Source: Fischerella sp. CENA71 (GTDB taxonomy: Bacteria > Cyanobacteriota > Cyanobacteriia > Cyanobacteriales > Nostocaceae). From it: a DNA stretch of 64,000 nucleotides. This document shows, in pieces, positions 11,001 through 20,000 of the stretch. Below the pieces are notes generated by a model. It worked only from the letters and a program-made list of their open reading frames with translations, searched no databases and was not told the DNA's origin. The position numbers were made by a program, and so were the translations under genes. How positions within the stretch are numbered: the stretch's first letter is position 1; each line of letters begins with the position of its first letter. The stretch covers positions 121,251 through 185,250 of the forward strand of contig JANBVI010000044.1 of NCBI GenBank assembly GCA_024239075.1, read 5' to 3'.

Positions 11001-11256
11001 CTTCATTTAAATATATATCTCTCTTAGTATTTATCACTTGTATAGGTATCTTAAAACCAGGTGGGCGATAAAAAGTTGTGCGAAGAATTTCATTTCTAGC
11101 AATAACTTGGGATAATGCTTTTTGTAATATCTCTAATTTGACATCTCCTTCAATCAGAATCGCACATTGAGTCCGATAAAAATTACCACCTTGCTGTACT
11201 AACCAAAGATGTTTTTGTTGAGGAGATAATGGAAAACCCTGAATTTTTTCTTGCAT
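8020..11256 (-). CDS. NRPS module: degenerate C-like (interface-type) domain, A (Asn-like code), T
   Basis: A 1078-residue NRPS. Residues 1-430 fold like a condensation domain, but the catalytic HHxxxDG is replaced by LPSLCAD (132-138), so it should not form peptide bonds. Such domains are known beside stand-alone beta-hydroxylases as 'interface' domains that recruit the oxygenase to a carrier-bound residue. The adenylation domain (about 470-960) has YTSGSTGQPKG, YGPTET and NGKVDRRAL; by aligning to GrsA I read the ten-residue code DLTKIGEVGK, one change from the Asn code I recall (DLTKLGEVGK). The carrier has Ser1002 in GGHSL. The tail is basic. It follows the SyrP-like oxygenase by 104 bases and precedes the PKS by 13. 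The missing condensation activity is presumably supplied by the trailing C domain of the 12352-17007 protein. Confidence 0.9.
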   Translation of the reverse strand: MQEKIQGFPLSPQQKHLWLVQQGGNFYRTQCAILIEGDVKLEILQKALSQVIARNEILRTTFYRPPGFKIPIQVINTKRDIYLNEDILGNKYSQEEEVKVLFNKFKQQSIGQELKFELINIFSKKYILFVNLPSLCADFKTLNNLIYEISQYYSACLQNIELDEEPLQYADVATWQNELLETEETTIRTSYWQQIDFSVLDKLKLPFEDSFFQKSEFEPEVIKLVISRDLLTKIEEIVQQYQISIDRFFLTCWQILFWRLTGQSNLIFGVGCDGRNYEELKTALGLFAKYLPFVYEMQANHTFTETLVQVNKLTDEMLEWQDSFNWNLLKKTNASDEEELFLPFCFDFEKLVNNYDDNEVVFNIYQHYVCFDRFKIKLSCIHTQNDLIKVGFHYDAKLFCKEDIQRLASQWKSLLNSVINNPSLAIARLDIFSEEEREKLLIASNNTKTEELQHKCIHHWFEEQCDRTPDNIAVIYQNQQLTYQELNTRANHLAHYLQKLGVKPEVLVGICVERTPLMLIALLGILKAGGAYVPIEPNYPLARKSFILNDSQMSVLVTQQHLMTDFSTNQIQVICIDSDWEIINQQKNENLITTTTTLNLAYVIYTSGSTGQPKGTLIPHQGLVNYLNWCTQRYAVEQGVGTLVHSPLGFDLTITSLFSPLLVGRTVELLSEEQGIETLSQALKKSSNLSLVKITPAHLDLLKQQLSKEEIANKTREFIIGGENLLAESIIFWQDVAPDTILVNEYGPTETVVGCCVYQVPIGKHDSGSIPIGRPIANTQSYILDQYLQPVPTGVVGELHIGGIGLARGYLNKAELTAVKFIPNPFSKQEGDRLYKTGDLARFLPSGDIEYIGRIDNQIKIRGFRVELGEIEAVINQHPSVSASVVIVREDQPGNQNLIAYITLYPNKTLTIPELRRFLQNKLLDYILPTAFMILEALPLTSNGKVDRRALPKPDALRPDLEVAYLVPQTELEKTIASVWQKALNLEKIGIHDNFFEIGGHSLLLVTVHSQLQKILKVELSTLDLFRYPTIYDLAEYLSQYQNQTASLQENDIPTEKISAGKVQQKKRLQKMKSVENN

Positions 11257-11360
11257 TGTTGTTACTAAAAGAAAAATTATTAACGTAAACTTACATCAAC
11301 AAAGATTACAGATGACTAATAACCAATTATCAAACACTAGTTAGCGTTATCTGTGGCGAC

Positions 11361-12377
11361 TTAACTAAAACTGATTAATTCGCCCATCGCCACAAAAAGC
11401 TTACGTTCTCCCACATAGGGATTGCGTCCATGAGCAGTCAAGACATTATCTAGCAATAATATGTCTCCTCGTTCCCAAGGGAAAGAAACTTCTAATCTCT
11501 GATATAATTCACATATTTCTAACATTGTAGAGTCTTCAATGGGAGTACCATCTCCGTAATAGCAATTTCGCGGTAAATTTTCTATTTTAAAAGTTGATAA
11601 TAGTGATTCACGAGTTTGTTTGTTTAAACAAGCTAAATGCCAATGTTGTGCTTGATTAAACCAGGAATTTTCACCTATTTGAGGATGTTTAACTACAGCT
11701 GGGCGAATAGAAATAGTTCTCAAGCCACCATCTTTTTTCCATTCAAAATCAATTAAATTTCTTTGACAAATATTTTCTACATCTGATCTATTTTGAGTTT
11801 GAAAAACTGTTTGCCAATCAAGCCCTAAACCATTTCCATAATTACGAACATACATAACTTGCTTTTCAATAAATTCTTCTCTAATTTTGGGTTTTAGGAG
11901 TTGAAATACCTTACGACTATCAACTATTGGAGTTTCTCCTCCTTGCTGTGCAGGTTGACGACAGCCGAACAAAATTTTTCTAGGCCATTGATGATTAAAA
12001 GAATTCTCGTTATGCCATAACAACTTACTATCAGCAGGGTAAAAAACTGGAGTATAAACCTTACCACTTACCGTTTCACGGGGGTGTTCACCATTTTCAT
12101 TAAATAGCTCTGAGCAAACTGCTAGACAAAATCTTTCAAATACGGCTGCTGTACTAATATTAAATCCTTTAAAAAGGATAGCACCATGTTTGATTAAATT
12201 TGTATCTATAAATTCTCGGTTTGCCTCCGCCCAATCTACTATATCAACATCTAATATAGATGGTTTGATAACTAATGGTAGAGTTTGCTCATCTCCAAAG
12301 TTATCTATTTTGATTACTTCAGTTTGTAAATTGATAGATTTTCTAGCAATTTTAGGGATTATTTTTACCTGTTTCAT
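11361..12377 (-). CDS. SyrP/TauD-family Fe(II)/2-oxoglutarate oxygenase, probable amino-acyl beta-hydroxylase
   Basis: About 338 residues from the ATG at 12377; a TTG four codons upstream is a weaker alternative. It belongs to the TauD/TfdA fold and resembles SyrP-type NRPS tailoring hydroxylases, with LLWHNENSFNH (H-x-E of the facial triad), QPAQQGGETPIVDSR, and the distal His in TAHGRN followed by the 2OG-binding Arg in GERKLF. SyrP-type enzymes hydroxylate the beta-carbon of a carrier-bound Asp-type residue. The gene overlaps the end of the upstream C-A-T-C gene by 26 bases and lies directly before the gene whose first domain is a degenerate interface-like C domain with an Asn-type A domain. 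The natural reading is formation of 3-hydroxy-Asn on that carrier. Halogenase activity is unlikely because the acidic ligand (Glu) is present. Substrate and stereochemistry are inferred. Confidence 0.87.
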   Translation of the reverse strand: MKQVKIIPKIARKSINLQTEVIKIDNFGDEQTLPLVIKPSILDVDIVDWAEANREFIDTNLIKHGAILFKGFNISTAAVFERFCLAVCSELFNENGEHPRETVSGKVYTPVFYPADSKLLWHNENSFNHQWPRKILFGCRQPAQQGGETPIVDSRKVFQLLKPKIREEFIEKQVMYVRNYGNGLGLDWQTVFQTQNRSDVENICQRNLIDFEWKKDGGLRTISIRPAVVKHPQIGENSWFNQAQHWHLACLNKQTRESLLSTFKIENLPRNCYYGDGTPIEDSTMLEICELYQRLEVSFPWERGDILLLDNVLTAHGRNPYVGERKLFVAMGELISFS

Positions 12378-15300
12378 GTTTATCTTCAACTTCGCTGATA
12401 ATTTGAATTGCTCTTCGCTTAATCAGATTTAATTTTTGCTGATATTTCTCTTTGCGATTTTCTTTTTGCTTTAATTGATATTCTTTATCTGATTTTATAA
12501 GAATTTCTTCTAGTTCATTTAATCTAATAGCAGGATTCACCACAACTTGAGATAAAATAGTTTCAAAGTTATTTGATAACCGCGCTATGCTGTTAGCATC
12601 AAATAAGTCTTTGTTATATTTTAATAGCCCAACTATTCCTTGCTCAGTATCTGTTAGTTCTAGAAGGAGATCAAATCTTGCTACTGTATGTTCTAAATCA
12701 TTTAAACGAGTCAAATTTAAATCTGAAATTGCTAAATCATGTGTTGGAGCATTTTGTAGAATAAATTTGACTTGAAATAGAGGAGTTTGGTTTAAATCTC
12801 TTTTAGGATTCAGAGTGCTAACTAGTTTCTCGAATGGTAAATCTTGGTGAGCATAGGCTTCTAAACAAACTTGACGTACTTGTTGCAAAAATTCACTAAA
12901 AGTAGGATTATCGAATAAATTGCTACGCAATACCAATTGATTAACAAAAAATCCAATTAAATTCTCTATTTCAATTTTATTACGGTTAGCAATATCAGTA
13001 CCAACAACAATATCTTTATCACCTGTATACCAATATAGCAAAACCTTAAACGCTGCGAGTAGCGTCATAAATAATGTGGTTCCCAGGCTATCACCTAGCT
13101 TTTTAATTCCCTGAGACAGTGTCTGAGAAAGTCTCAGAATTTGCCTTTCTTCTTCAGAAATTTTCACTTTTGAAGATTGATGAATTTTAGGTAGTCGTAA
13201 AACTGGTAAATTATCTCCTAACTGTTTTTTCCAATATTTAAGTAAAGTATCGAGTACCTCATTCTCTAACCAATTTCGTTGCCAATTAGCAAAGTCTACA
13301 TACTGAATATTTACCTCTGGAAGTGGTGAATAATTACCACTAGAAAAAGCTTTGTAAAGTAGTGATAATTCTTGGATAAACACTCCTTCTGACCAAGCAT
13401 CAAAGATAATATGATGCATCGTTATCAACAAAATGTATTCCCTATTTTTTAATCGTAAAAGAGTTAATCGTAACAAGGGAACTTGTGTTAAATCAAATGG
13501 TTGTTGGTAATTTGCTAGTCTTAATCTTTGTATCTCAGCTTCACGTTCAGTATCAGGTAAATGTTGTAAATCTACTATTGATAAAGGTATCTCTAAAGCA
13601 GAAGCGATGATTTGAACAGGTTGTCCATTTACATTTTGGAAACATGTTCGTAAAATTTCGTGTCTTCGTGCTATCTCATTAATGCTTTGCTCTAAAGCTT
13701 TGACATTGAGCGAACCTTTTAATAATACTGCACTAGAACCATTGTAAGTATATGATTTTCGGTTTAATTGGTGCAGAAACCATAATCTTTGTTGTGCAAA
13801 AGATAGAGGTAGTGCTATCTCTCGTGAAACTCGTTCAATTGGTGGAATGAATTTAGCAGCTTCATTTTTATCACTAATACTTTTGGCTAATTTTGCTATT
13901 GTCGGTAATTCAAAAACTTGGCGTAGTGGTAACTCAATATTAAATATTTTCTGAATGCGGGATATAACTTGGGTTGCTAAGAGTGAGTGTCCACCCAATT
14001 CAAAAAAGTTGTCGTTGATTCCTATATTTTTGAAACCAAGTACTTGCATCCAGATAGTTGTCAACTGTTTTTCAACAGTCGTCTGAGGTGCAACATAGGT
14101 TTCTTCAACTTCTGAACGTATTGTATCAAGTGCTGGTAGCGCCTTACGGTCAACCTTGCGATTAGGTGTGAGTGGAAGTGAATCTAATGTGACAAAATTT
14201 GTTGGTATCATGTAGCTTGGTAACTTTGATTCTAGGAAGCTACGCAGTTGAGAAAGAATAAATCTTTGTTCAATTTCACCAACAAGATAAGCAATCAAAC
14301 GTTGCTCTCCAGAGGAATCATTGCGAGCTACAACTACATTTTCTCGCACCCCAGAATATTGGCTGATAACAGCTTCAATTTCCCCCAGTTCAATCCGAAA
14401 ACCACGTATTTTAACTTGATGGTCAATCCGACCTATATACTCAATTTCTCCATTCGGTAAATAGCGCCCTAAATCTCCAGTTTGATATAAACTTTTCCCT
14501 GGTTGTTTACTAAACGGGTGAGGTATAAATTTCTCTGCTGTCAACTCAGGACGATTGAAATAACCACGAGCCAATCCTTCTCCACCGATATGCAATTGTC
14601 CGACTACACCTACAGGTACTAATTGATTGTATTGGTCTAAGATGTAAAGCTCGGTGTTAGCGATCGCATGACTAATTGGTATGAGCTGACCCTGAGCTTT
14701 CACCGCAGATGCTGCTGACCAAATAGTGGTTTCGGTCGGACCATACATATTCCACAAACTACCACACCGCTCTAATAATTGATTGGCTAAGTGTCTAGGT
14801 AGAGCTTCGCCACCACAAAGAATCTTTAATTGCTGATTACCACTCCAATTTGCTGTTACAAGTAATTGCCAAGTCGCTGGTGTCGCTTGTACAACTGTTG
14901 CTTTTGAGTCTGTCATTTTTGCTGACAATTGTATTGGGTCTGAAGCTACTTCTCGGCTTGCAATGACCAAGCGACCACCGACTACGATTGGTAGAAAAAG
15001 TTCTAAAGCTGCAATATCAAACGAATATGTTGTGACTGCTAGTAAGGTATCATTTTGGCTGAACCCTGGCGTTTGTTTCATCGAGGATAAAAAGTTACTC
15101 AAGGCTCGATGGGGTATTTGTACACCTTTGGGTTTACCTGTGGAACCAGAGGTATAGATAATATATGCTAGGTTGTCTGTTGTCAGTTCACACAATAAGT
15201 TTTCTTGGCTTTGTTCGCCTATCAATTGGTCATCTGTATCTAAACAAACAACTTGAGCTTTGTGTTGCGGTATTGCTTTTAACAGAGATGTTTGAGTTAG

Positions 15301-17007
15301 TAATACTGAGGCTTTGGCGTCTTCTAAAATAAATTCTAATCGCTCTTTCGGATAGCTTGGATCTAATGGTATGTATGCACCACCTGCTTTGAGAATACCC
15401 AAAAGTCCGATGACCATATCGAGCGAGCGCTCTACACAAATCCCCACCAATACTTCTGGTTTTACTCCCAGTGAGCGTAAATAATGTCCTAGTTGATTTG
15501 CTCTGGCGTTGAGTTTCCTGTATGTTAATTGTTGGTCTTCAAATACTACTGCAATTGCATCTGGTGTTTTTTCTACCTGTGCTTCTAATAACTCATGAAT
15601 ACACTGTTGAGGATATTTAGCCTGAGTCTGGTTCCACTCCACGAGCAACTGACGTTGCTCAGATTCTGTCAACAGTGGTAATTCTGACAAACGCTGCTGT
15701 GGATTAGTTACCATACCCTCTAGTAAAGTCTGCAAATGTCCCAGCATCCGAGTGAGAGTATCAATGTTAAAGCGATCGCCATCATCGGAAGTAATCTTGA
15801 GCAACAATTCTTCACCAGGAATCACAGTCAGGGTAATCGGATAGTTAGTCTTTTCAAACCCATGAAAATCCTTGATCTGCAAATCTATATCGCTCTGCTG
15901 TAAGGAAGCATCTATAGGATAGTTCTCAAAAACTATAATACTTTCAAACAAAGATAAACTTTTGGGAACTTCGCTCCATCCTTGGATTTTTACTAATGGA
16001 CAATACTCGTATTGGCGTACCTCTACTAGTTGATCTTTAATTTTTTCTAGCCAAGGCAAAATAAATTCTTCAGGTGGTACTTTTACTCTAATCGGCAATG
16101 TATTAATTAACAGCCCTACCATCGACTCGATTTTAGCTAAAGTCGCAGAACGACCAGAAGTTACAGCTCCAAAAACTACGTCCTCCTGACCACTGTAGCG
16201 GCTCAATAGCAAAGCCCAAGCACCCTGTACTAGAGTATTGAGTGTTAATTGGTGTTGCATTGCGAACTGTCGCAGTGCTGCTGTTGTGACTACAGAAAGC
16301 TTTACTTGTTGCTCATGATAGCTATCGGTTTGAGTCAGTAGTTTTTTAGTTAGTTTATTTACTGATATCTGTGTTGGAGTAGTAAAGCCTCTAAGCGTCT
16401 GTTGCCAGAAAGCCTCAGCTTCAGATAGACTTTGTTGCTGTAGCCAGACAATATAATCTCGATATGGGCGAATAGGTTCTAAGCATATATCCTGATTCTT
16501 GGTAAAAGCTTTGTAATAATTAATTACTTCCTTAAAAACTAAGGCAGTAGACCAGCCATCTAACAACAGATGATGATTACTCCAGGTAAAGTTATAAGAG
16601 TTCTCCGAAAGTTGAACCAGTGTTAGACGCATCAATGGTGGGTGGGTCAATTTAAAGCCACTAGAGCGATCGCTCTGCCAAAAAAGCTGTAATTTTTGTT
16701 GTTGTTCTTCTAAAGATAAATGTTGCCAGTTATACTCCTCCCACGGTAGAGATACCTGTCGATGAACAATTTGTACTGGTTCTTTTAAGCCTTCCCAAAT
16801 AAAGCAGGTTCGTAGAATTGCATGTCGTTCTACAACATATTGCCATGCGCGACGGAATGCTGTAATGTTGAGTTTTCCTTCGAGAGTCCAGCTTAATTGT
16901 TCAAAATAGACGCTAGATTTTGAGTCTGCAAGACTATGGAAGAGAATACCCTGCTGCATAGGCGAGAGGGGATAAAACTCTTCAATGTTTTTGTTTTTCA
17001 CACCCAT
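12352..17007 (-). CDS. NRPS C-A-T-C (Gly-like adenylation code)
   Basis: A 1551-residue NRPS. First C domain (about 10-440) with NHHLLLDGWS at 144-153 and an acceptor-COM-like start (EEFYPLSPMQQGILFHSL); adenylation domain (about 480-960) with YTSGSTGKPKG near 616 and YGPTET; carrier Ser1008 in GGHSL; second C domain (about 1055-1490) with an intact HHxxxD (HHIIFDAWS, from His1198). The A-domain code reads DILQLGMIWK, one position from the Gly code I recall (DILQLGLIWK). The last 55 residues are Lys/Glu-rich and helical, probably docking. The start is one base after the stop of the FAAL-NRPS. The trailing C domain is unusual for a protein end and fits with the next module lacking a competent C domain. 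Two stretches of the A domain are nearly identical in DNA to the truncated NRPS at the right edge. Confidence 0.93.
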   Translation of the reverse strand: MGVKNKNIEEFYPLSPMQQGILFHSLADSKSSVYFEQLSWTLEGKLNITAFRRAWQYVVERHAILRTCFIWEGLKEPVQIVHRQVSLPWEEYNWQHLSLEEQQQKLQLFWQSDRSSGFKLTHPPLMRLTLVQLSENSYNFTWSNHHLLLDGWSTALVFKEVINYYKAFTKNQDICLEPIRPYRDYIVWLQQQSLSEAEAFWQQTLRGFTTPTQISVNKLTKKLLTQTDSYHEQQVKLSVVTTAALRQFAMQHQLTLNTLVQGAWALLLSRYSGQEDVVFGAVTSGRSATLAKIESMVGLLINTLPIRVKVPPEEFILPWLEKIKDQLVEVRQYEYCPLVKIQGWSEVPKSLSLFESIIVFENYPIDASLQQSDIDLQIKDFHGFEKTNYPITLTVIPGEELLLKITSDDGDRFNIDTLTRMLGHLQTLLEGMVTNPQQRLSELPLLTESEQRQLLVEWNQTQAKYPQQCIHELLEAQVEKTPDAIAVVFEDQQLTYRKLNARANQLGHYLRSLGVKPEVLVGICVERSLDMVIGLLGILKAGGAYIPLDPSYPKERLEFILEDAKASVLLTQTSLLKAIPQHKAQVVCLDTDDQLIGEQSQENLLCELTTDNLAYIIYTSGSTGKPKGVQIPHRALSNFLSSMKQTPGFSQNDTLLAVTTYSFDIAALELFLPIVVGGRLVIASREVASDPIQLSAKMTDSKATVVQATPATWQLLVTANWSGNQQLKILCGGEALPRHLANQLLERCGSLWNMYGPTETTIWSAASAVKAQGQLIPISHAIANTELYILDQYNQLVPVGVVGQLHIGGEGLARGYFNRPELTAEKFIPHPFSKQPGKSLYQTGDLGRYLPNGEIEYIGRIDHQVKIRGFRIELGEIEAVISQYSGVRENVVVARNDSSGEQRLIAYLVGEIEQRFILSQLRSFLESKLPSYMIPTNFVTLDSLPLTPNRKVDRKALPALDTIRSEVEETYVAPQTTVEKQLTTIWMQVLGFKNIGINDNFFELGGHSLLATQVISRIQKIFNIELPLRQVFELPTIAKLAKSISDKNEAAKFIPPIERVSREIALPLSFAQQRLWFLHQLNRKSYTYNGSSAVLLKGSLNVKALEQSINEIARRHEILRTCFQNVNGQPVQIIASALEIPLSIVDLQHLPDTEREAEIQRLRLANYQQPFDLTQVPLLRLTLLRLKNREYILLITMHHIIFDAWSEGVFIQELSLLYKAFSSGNYSPLPEVNIQYVDFANWQRNWLENEVLDTLLKYWKKQLGDNLPVLRLPKIHQSSKVKISEEERQILRLSQTLSQGIKKLGDSLGTTLFMTLLAAFKVLLYWYTGDKDIVVGTDIANRNKIEIENLIGFFVNQLVLRSNLFDNPTFSEFLQQVRQVCLEAYAHQDLPFEKLVSTLNPKRDLNQTPLFQVKFILQNAPTHDLAISDLNLTRLNDLEHTVARFDLLLELTDTEQGIVGLLKYNKDLFDANSIARLSNNFETILSQVVVNPAIRLNELEEILIKSDKEYQLKQKENRKEKYQQKLNLIKRRAIQIISEVEDKHETGKNNP
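14130..14421. repeat. Near-identical block shared with 63709-64000
   Basis: About 291 bases encoding the end of the A domain match 63710-64000 with only two visible differences (T/C in the tagcttgg-aac stretch and C/T in the caatcaaa-g stretch). On the right the match is cut only by the window edge. Neighbouring A domains in this window are much less alike, so this is a recent duplication or gene conversion rather than general family similarity. Confidence 0.92.
15521..15707. repeat. Near-identical block shared with 61932-62118
   Basis: About 187 bases at the C-to-A linker and A-domain start match 61932-62118 with one visible difference (acgagc versus acaagc). Identity ends abruptly on both sides: at the GGATTAG word on one side and, on the other, exactly where the right-hand NRPS loses its A domain. 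Confidence 0.92.
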
Positions 17008-17008
17008 G

Positions 17009-20000
17009 TTACATATCTCTCATAGCTGCTGTAATAGCATCGAGATCGGTTTGATCCCATTGGCTTTGCTTAAACTCTGCGAAATCGGAAGGAGTAAAAC
17101 TACCTGCATCCTGAGACTGACAATGAGCAATGAGCGATCGCAATGCTTTAATAAAGTTTTGAGCAAGTACTTCAATCGTGGTTTGGAGATGCACTTTGTT
17201 GCTGTAAGACCAGTTCACTTCCAGATTTCCCTGATAAATACCACTATTAATTTCCAGTAAGTGAGTTCTTTTACTTCTTAAACTGCGAGTGGAACCAGTG
17301 GTTCCCTGCACTAAGTTAAACAAAGATGATTCTGGTAAAAGTTGATCGAATTGTCCTAAATAGTTAAAAATTACTTCAGCCTTTGACAAAGAAAATTGCT
17401 CGTTTACTCCTTGAGCCCGATTTAGATAGCGCAGTAATCCATAGCCTATACCTCGATTTGGAATTGCTCGTAGCTGCTCTTTAATCGACTTTAGAGCTGT
17501 TCCTTGATCTCTGGTATTTTCAAGATTTAGATGTACAGGAAATATAGTTGTGAACCAACCTACAGTCCTTGATAAATCCACATCCTCAAAAATCTCTTCT
17601 CGTCCATGTCCTTCTAAATCAATGAGAAAAGAACTTTCTCCTGTCCATTCGTTAAATGTTTGTATAAGTGCTGTTAATAATACATCATTAATTTGTGTTC
17701 GGTAAGCTGCTGATACTTGTTGTAGTAAAGTTTGAGTTTCTTCGACAGACAGCGATACCGATACAACAGAACTAGTTTTTTCTAGATTATGTTCACCAGG
17801 AAAATCTCTTGGTATAGGCGAAACCAATTGATGTTGTGTTGTCAGCCAAAAGTCTAGCTCTGAAAGTAGTGTTGAAGATTGTGCATATTTCTGTAGACAG
17901 TCAGACCATTGTTTGTAAGAAGTTGTTTTGGGCGGCAAATTTATTGCTTTACCTTGACTAATTTGCTGATAAGCTGTTTGAAAATCTTCAATTAAAATTC
18001 GCCAAGAAACACCATCAACAACTAAATGGTGAATAATCCAAAGCAAGCGGTTAGGTTGATTTTCACCCAAATTGAACAGCGCAACCCAAAATAACGGCCC
18101 TTGTGAGAGATTTAAGCTAGCTTGCAGTTTATTAGTCACTGCTTCTATTGCTTGTGCTTGTTTATCTTTTGGTAATGCTGAAAAATCGAAGCATGTTAAT
18201 GGTATGAGATCATCAGGACTAGCGATTAGTGCTTGAGTACTAGATTCCTCCTGGATAATTCGTAAACGCAGAACATCATGATGTTTTTGTAGAGACTCTA
18301 GGATTTTCTCTAAGAGTACTGGGTTAAGGTTCTGCTTGCTTTCTAACAACACTGACTGATTCCAGTGGTGTGGTTCTGGTTGATTTTGTTGTAAAAACCA
18401 CTGCTGAATAGGGGTTAGTTCCAACAAACCAGTTACTAACATCTGCTCGGCTGAGATTTTTTTGGTTGTTCCAGCTACAACCGCTAGTTGAGCAATTGTT
18501 TGATATTGAAACAATTGTTTAGTAGTCAGATTTAACCCAAGTTGGTTAGCTTTAAATATTACTTGCAAGCTCAGGATAGAATCTCCACCTAATGTAAAAA
18601 AGTTATCATTTATACCTATTTTTTCTAAACCTAATACCTCTGTCCAGATAGCAGCTAACTGTTTTTCAACACTTGTTCTTGGTTCAACAAAGGTTTCTTT
18701 GAGTTCTAAATGTAATGTATCAGGTGCTTTTAATGCTTTGCGATCAACCTTACCATTTGGTGTGAGTGGTAATGAATCTAATATTACAAAAGCTACTGGA
18801 ATCATGTAGCTTGGTAACTTTGATTCTAGAAAGTCACGTAGTTCAGGAATTATCAGTGTTTGTGCTTTTTGGGGAACTATATAGGCGACTAAACGTTTAG
18901 AATCTGCTGAATCTTCACGTACTACAACCACAGCTTCTCGGACTGCGAGATGTTGATTGATAACTGCTTCAATTTCTCCGAGTTCAATACGGAAACCCCG
19001 TAGCTTAATTTGGTTATCAATACGACCAATGTATTCTATCTCTCCATTTGGTAGATAGCGGGCTAAATCTCCTGTTTTGTACAACCGTTCTCCTGTCTGA
19101 TTTGTGTAGGGATTGGGAATAAATTTATCTGCGGTCAGTTCTGCTTTGTTGAGATATCCACGAGCTAAACCTGCACCGCCGATATACAACATACCAGGTA
19201 CACCTACAGGAACAGGTTGTAAATTTTTATCCAACAAATAGGTCTGGGTGTTGTGAATCGGACAACCAATAGGTGGAGTGGTGGTAGCACCTTTCTGTAT
19301 CCAAGCAAAAGTTGAATAGGTTGTATCTTCAGAAGGACCATATAAGTTAAAGACTCGTTGTATATTATTTTGCTGATAAAGTTGTTGTACAAGTTGATTC
19401 TGAAGTGGTTCGCCTGCGATATTTACAGTATGTACAGAAGTTGGAATGCTATCAGTTCTTAGTAACTGTGAAATTACACTTGGGACAGTATTAATTAAGG
19501 TTATATTACCGGCTTTTGCCAAAGTTGATAAATGTAGTGCATTCTCGATAAAGATGACCTGACCACCGCAACACAGAGGAACAAACATCTCAAATACAGA
19601 AAGGTCAAAGCAAATTGAAGTTGAAGCTAAAATTCTTTGTTTGGCTTCAACTCCAAAAGTTTTGTTTGCCCAATCCAACATTGCAACTGTGCTACTGTGT
19701 TTAATCATCACACCTTTGGGTTTGCCTGTGGAACCAGAGGTGTAGATGACATAAGCTAGGTTGTCAGTAGTTACTTCAGAGAATATATTTTCCTGGTTTT
19801 GTTGAGCTACCAGGTGGTAATCAGTATCTAAACAAACAACCTGAGCTTTGTGTTGAGGAATTTGTTCTAGAAGCGACGCTTGAGTGAGCAACACTGATGC
19901 TTGGGCGTCTTCTAATATAAATTCCAACCGTTCTTTTGGATAGTTAGGATCTAGTGGAATATATGCGCCACCTGCTTTGAGAATGGCTAATAGTCCAATG

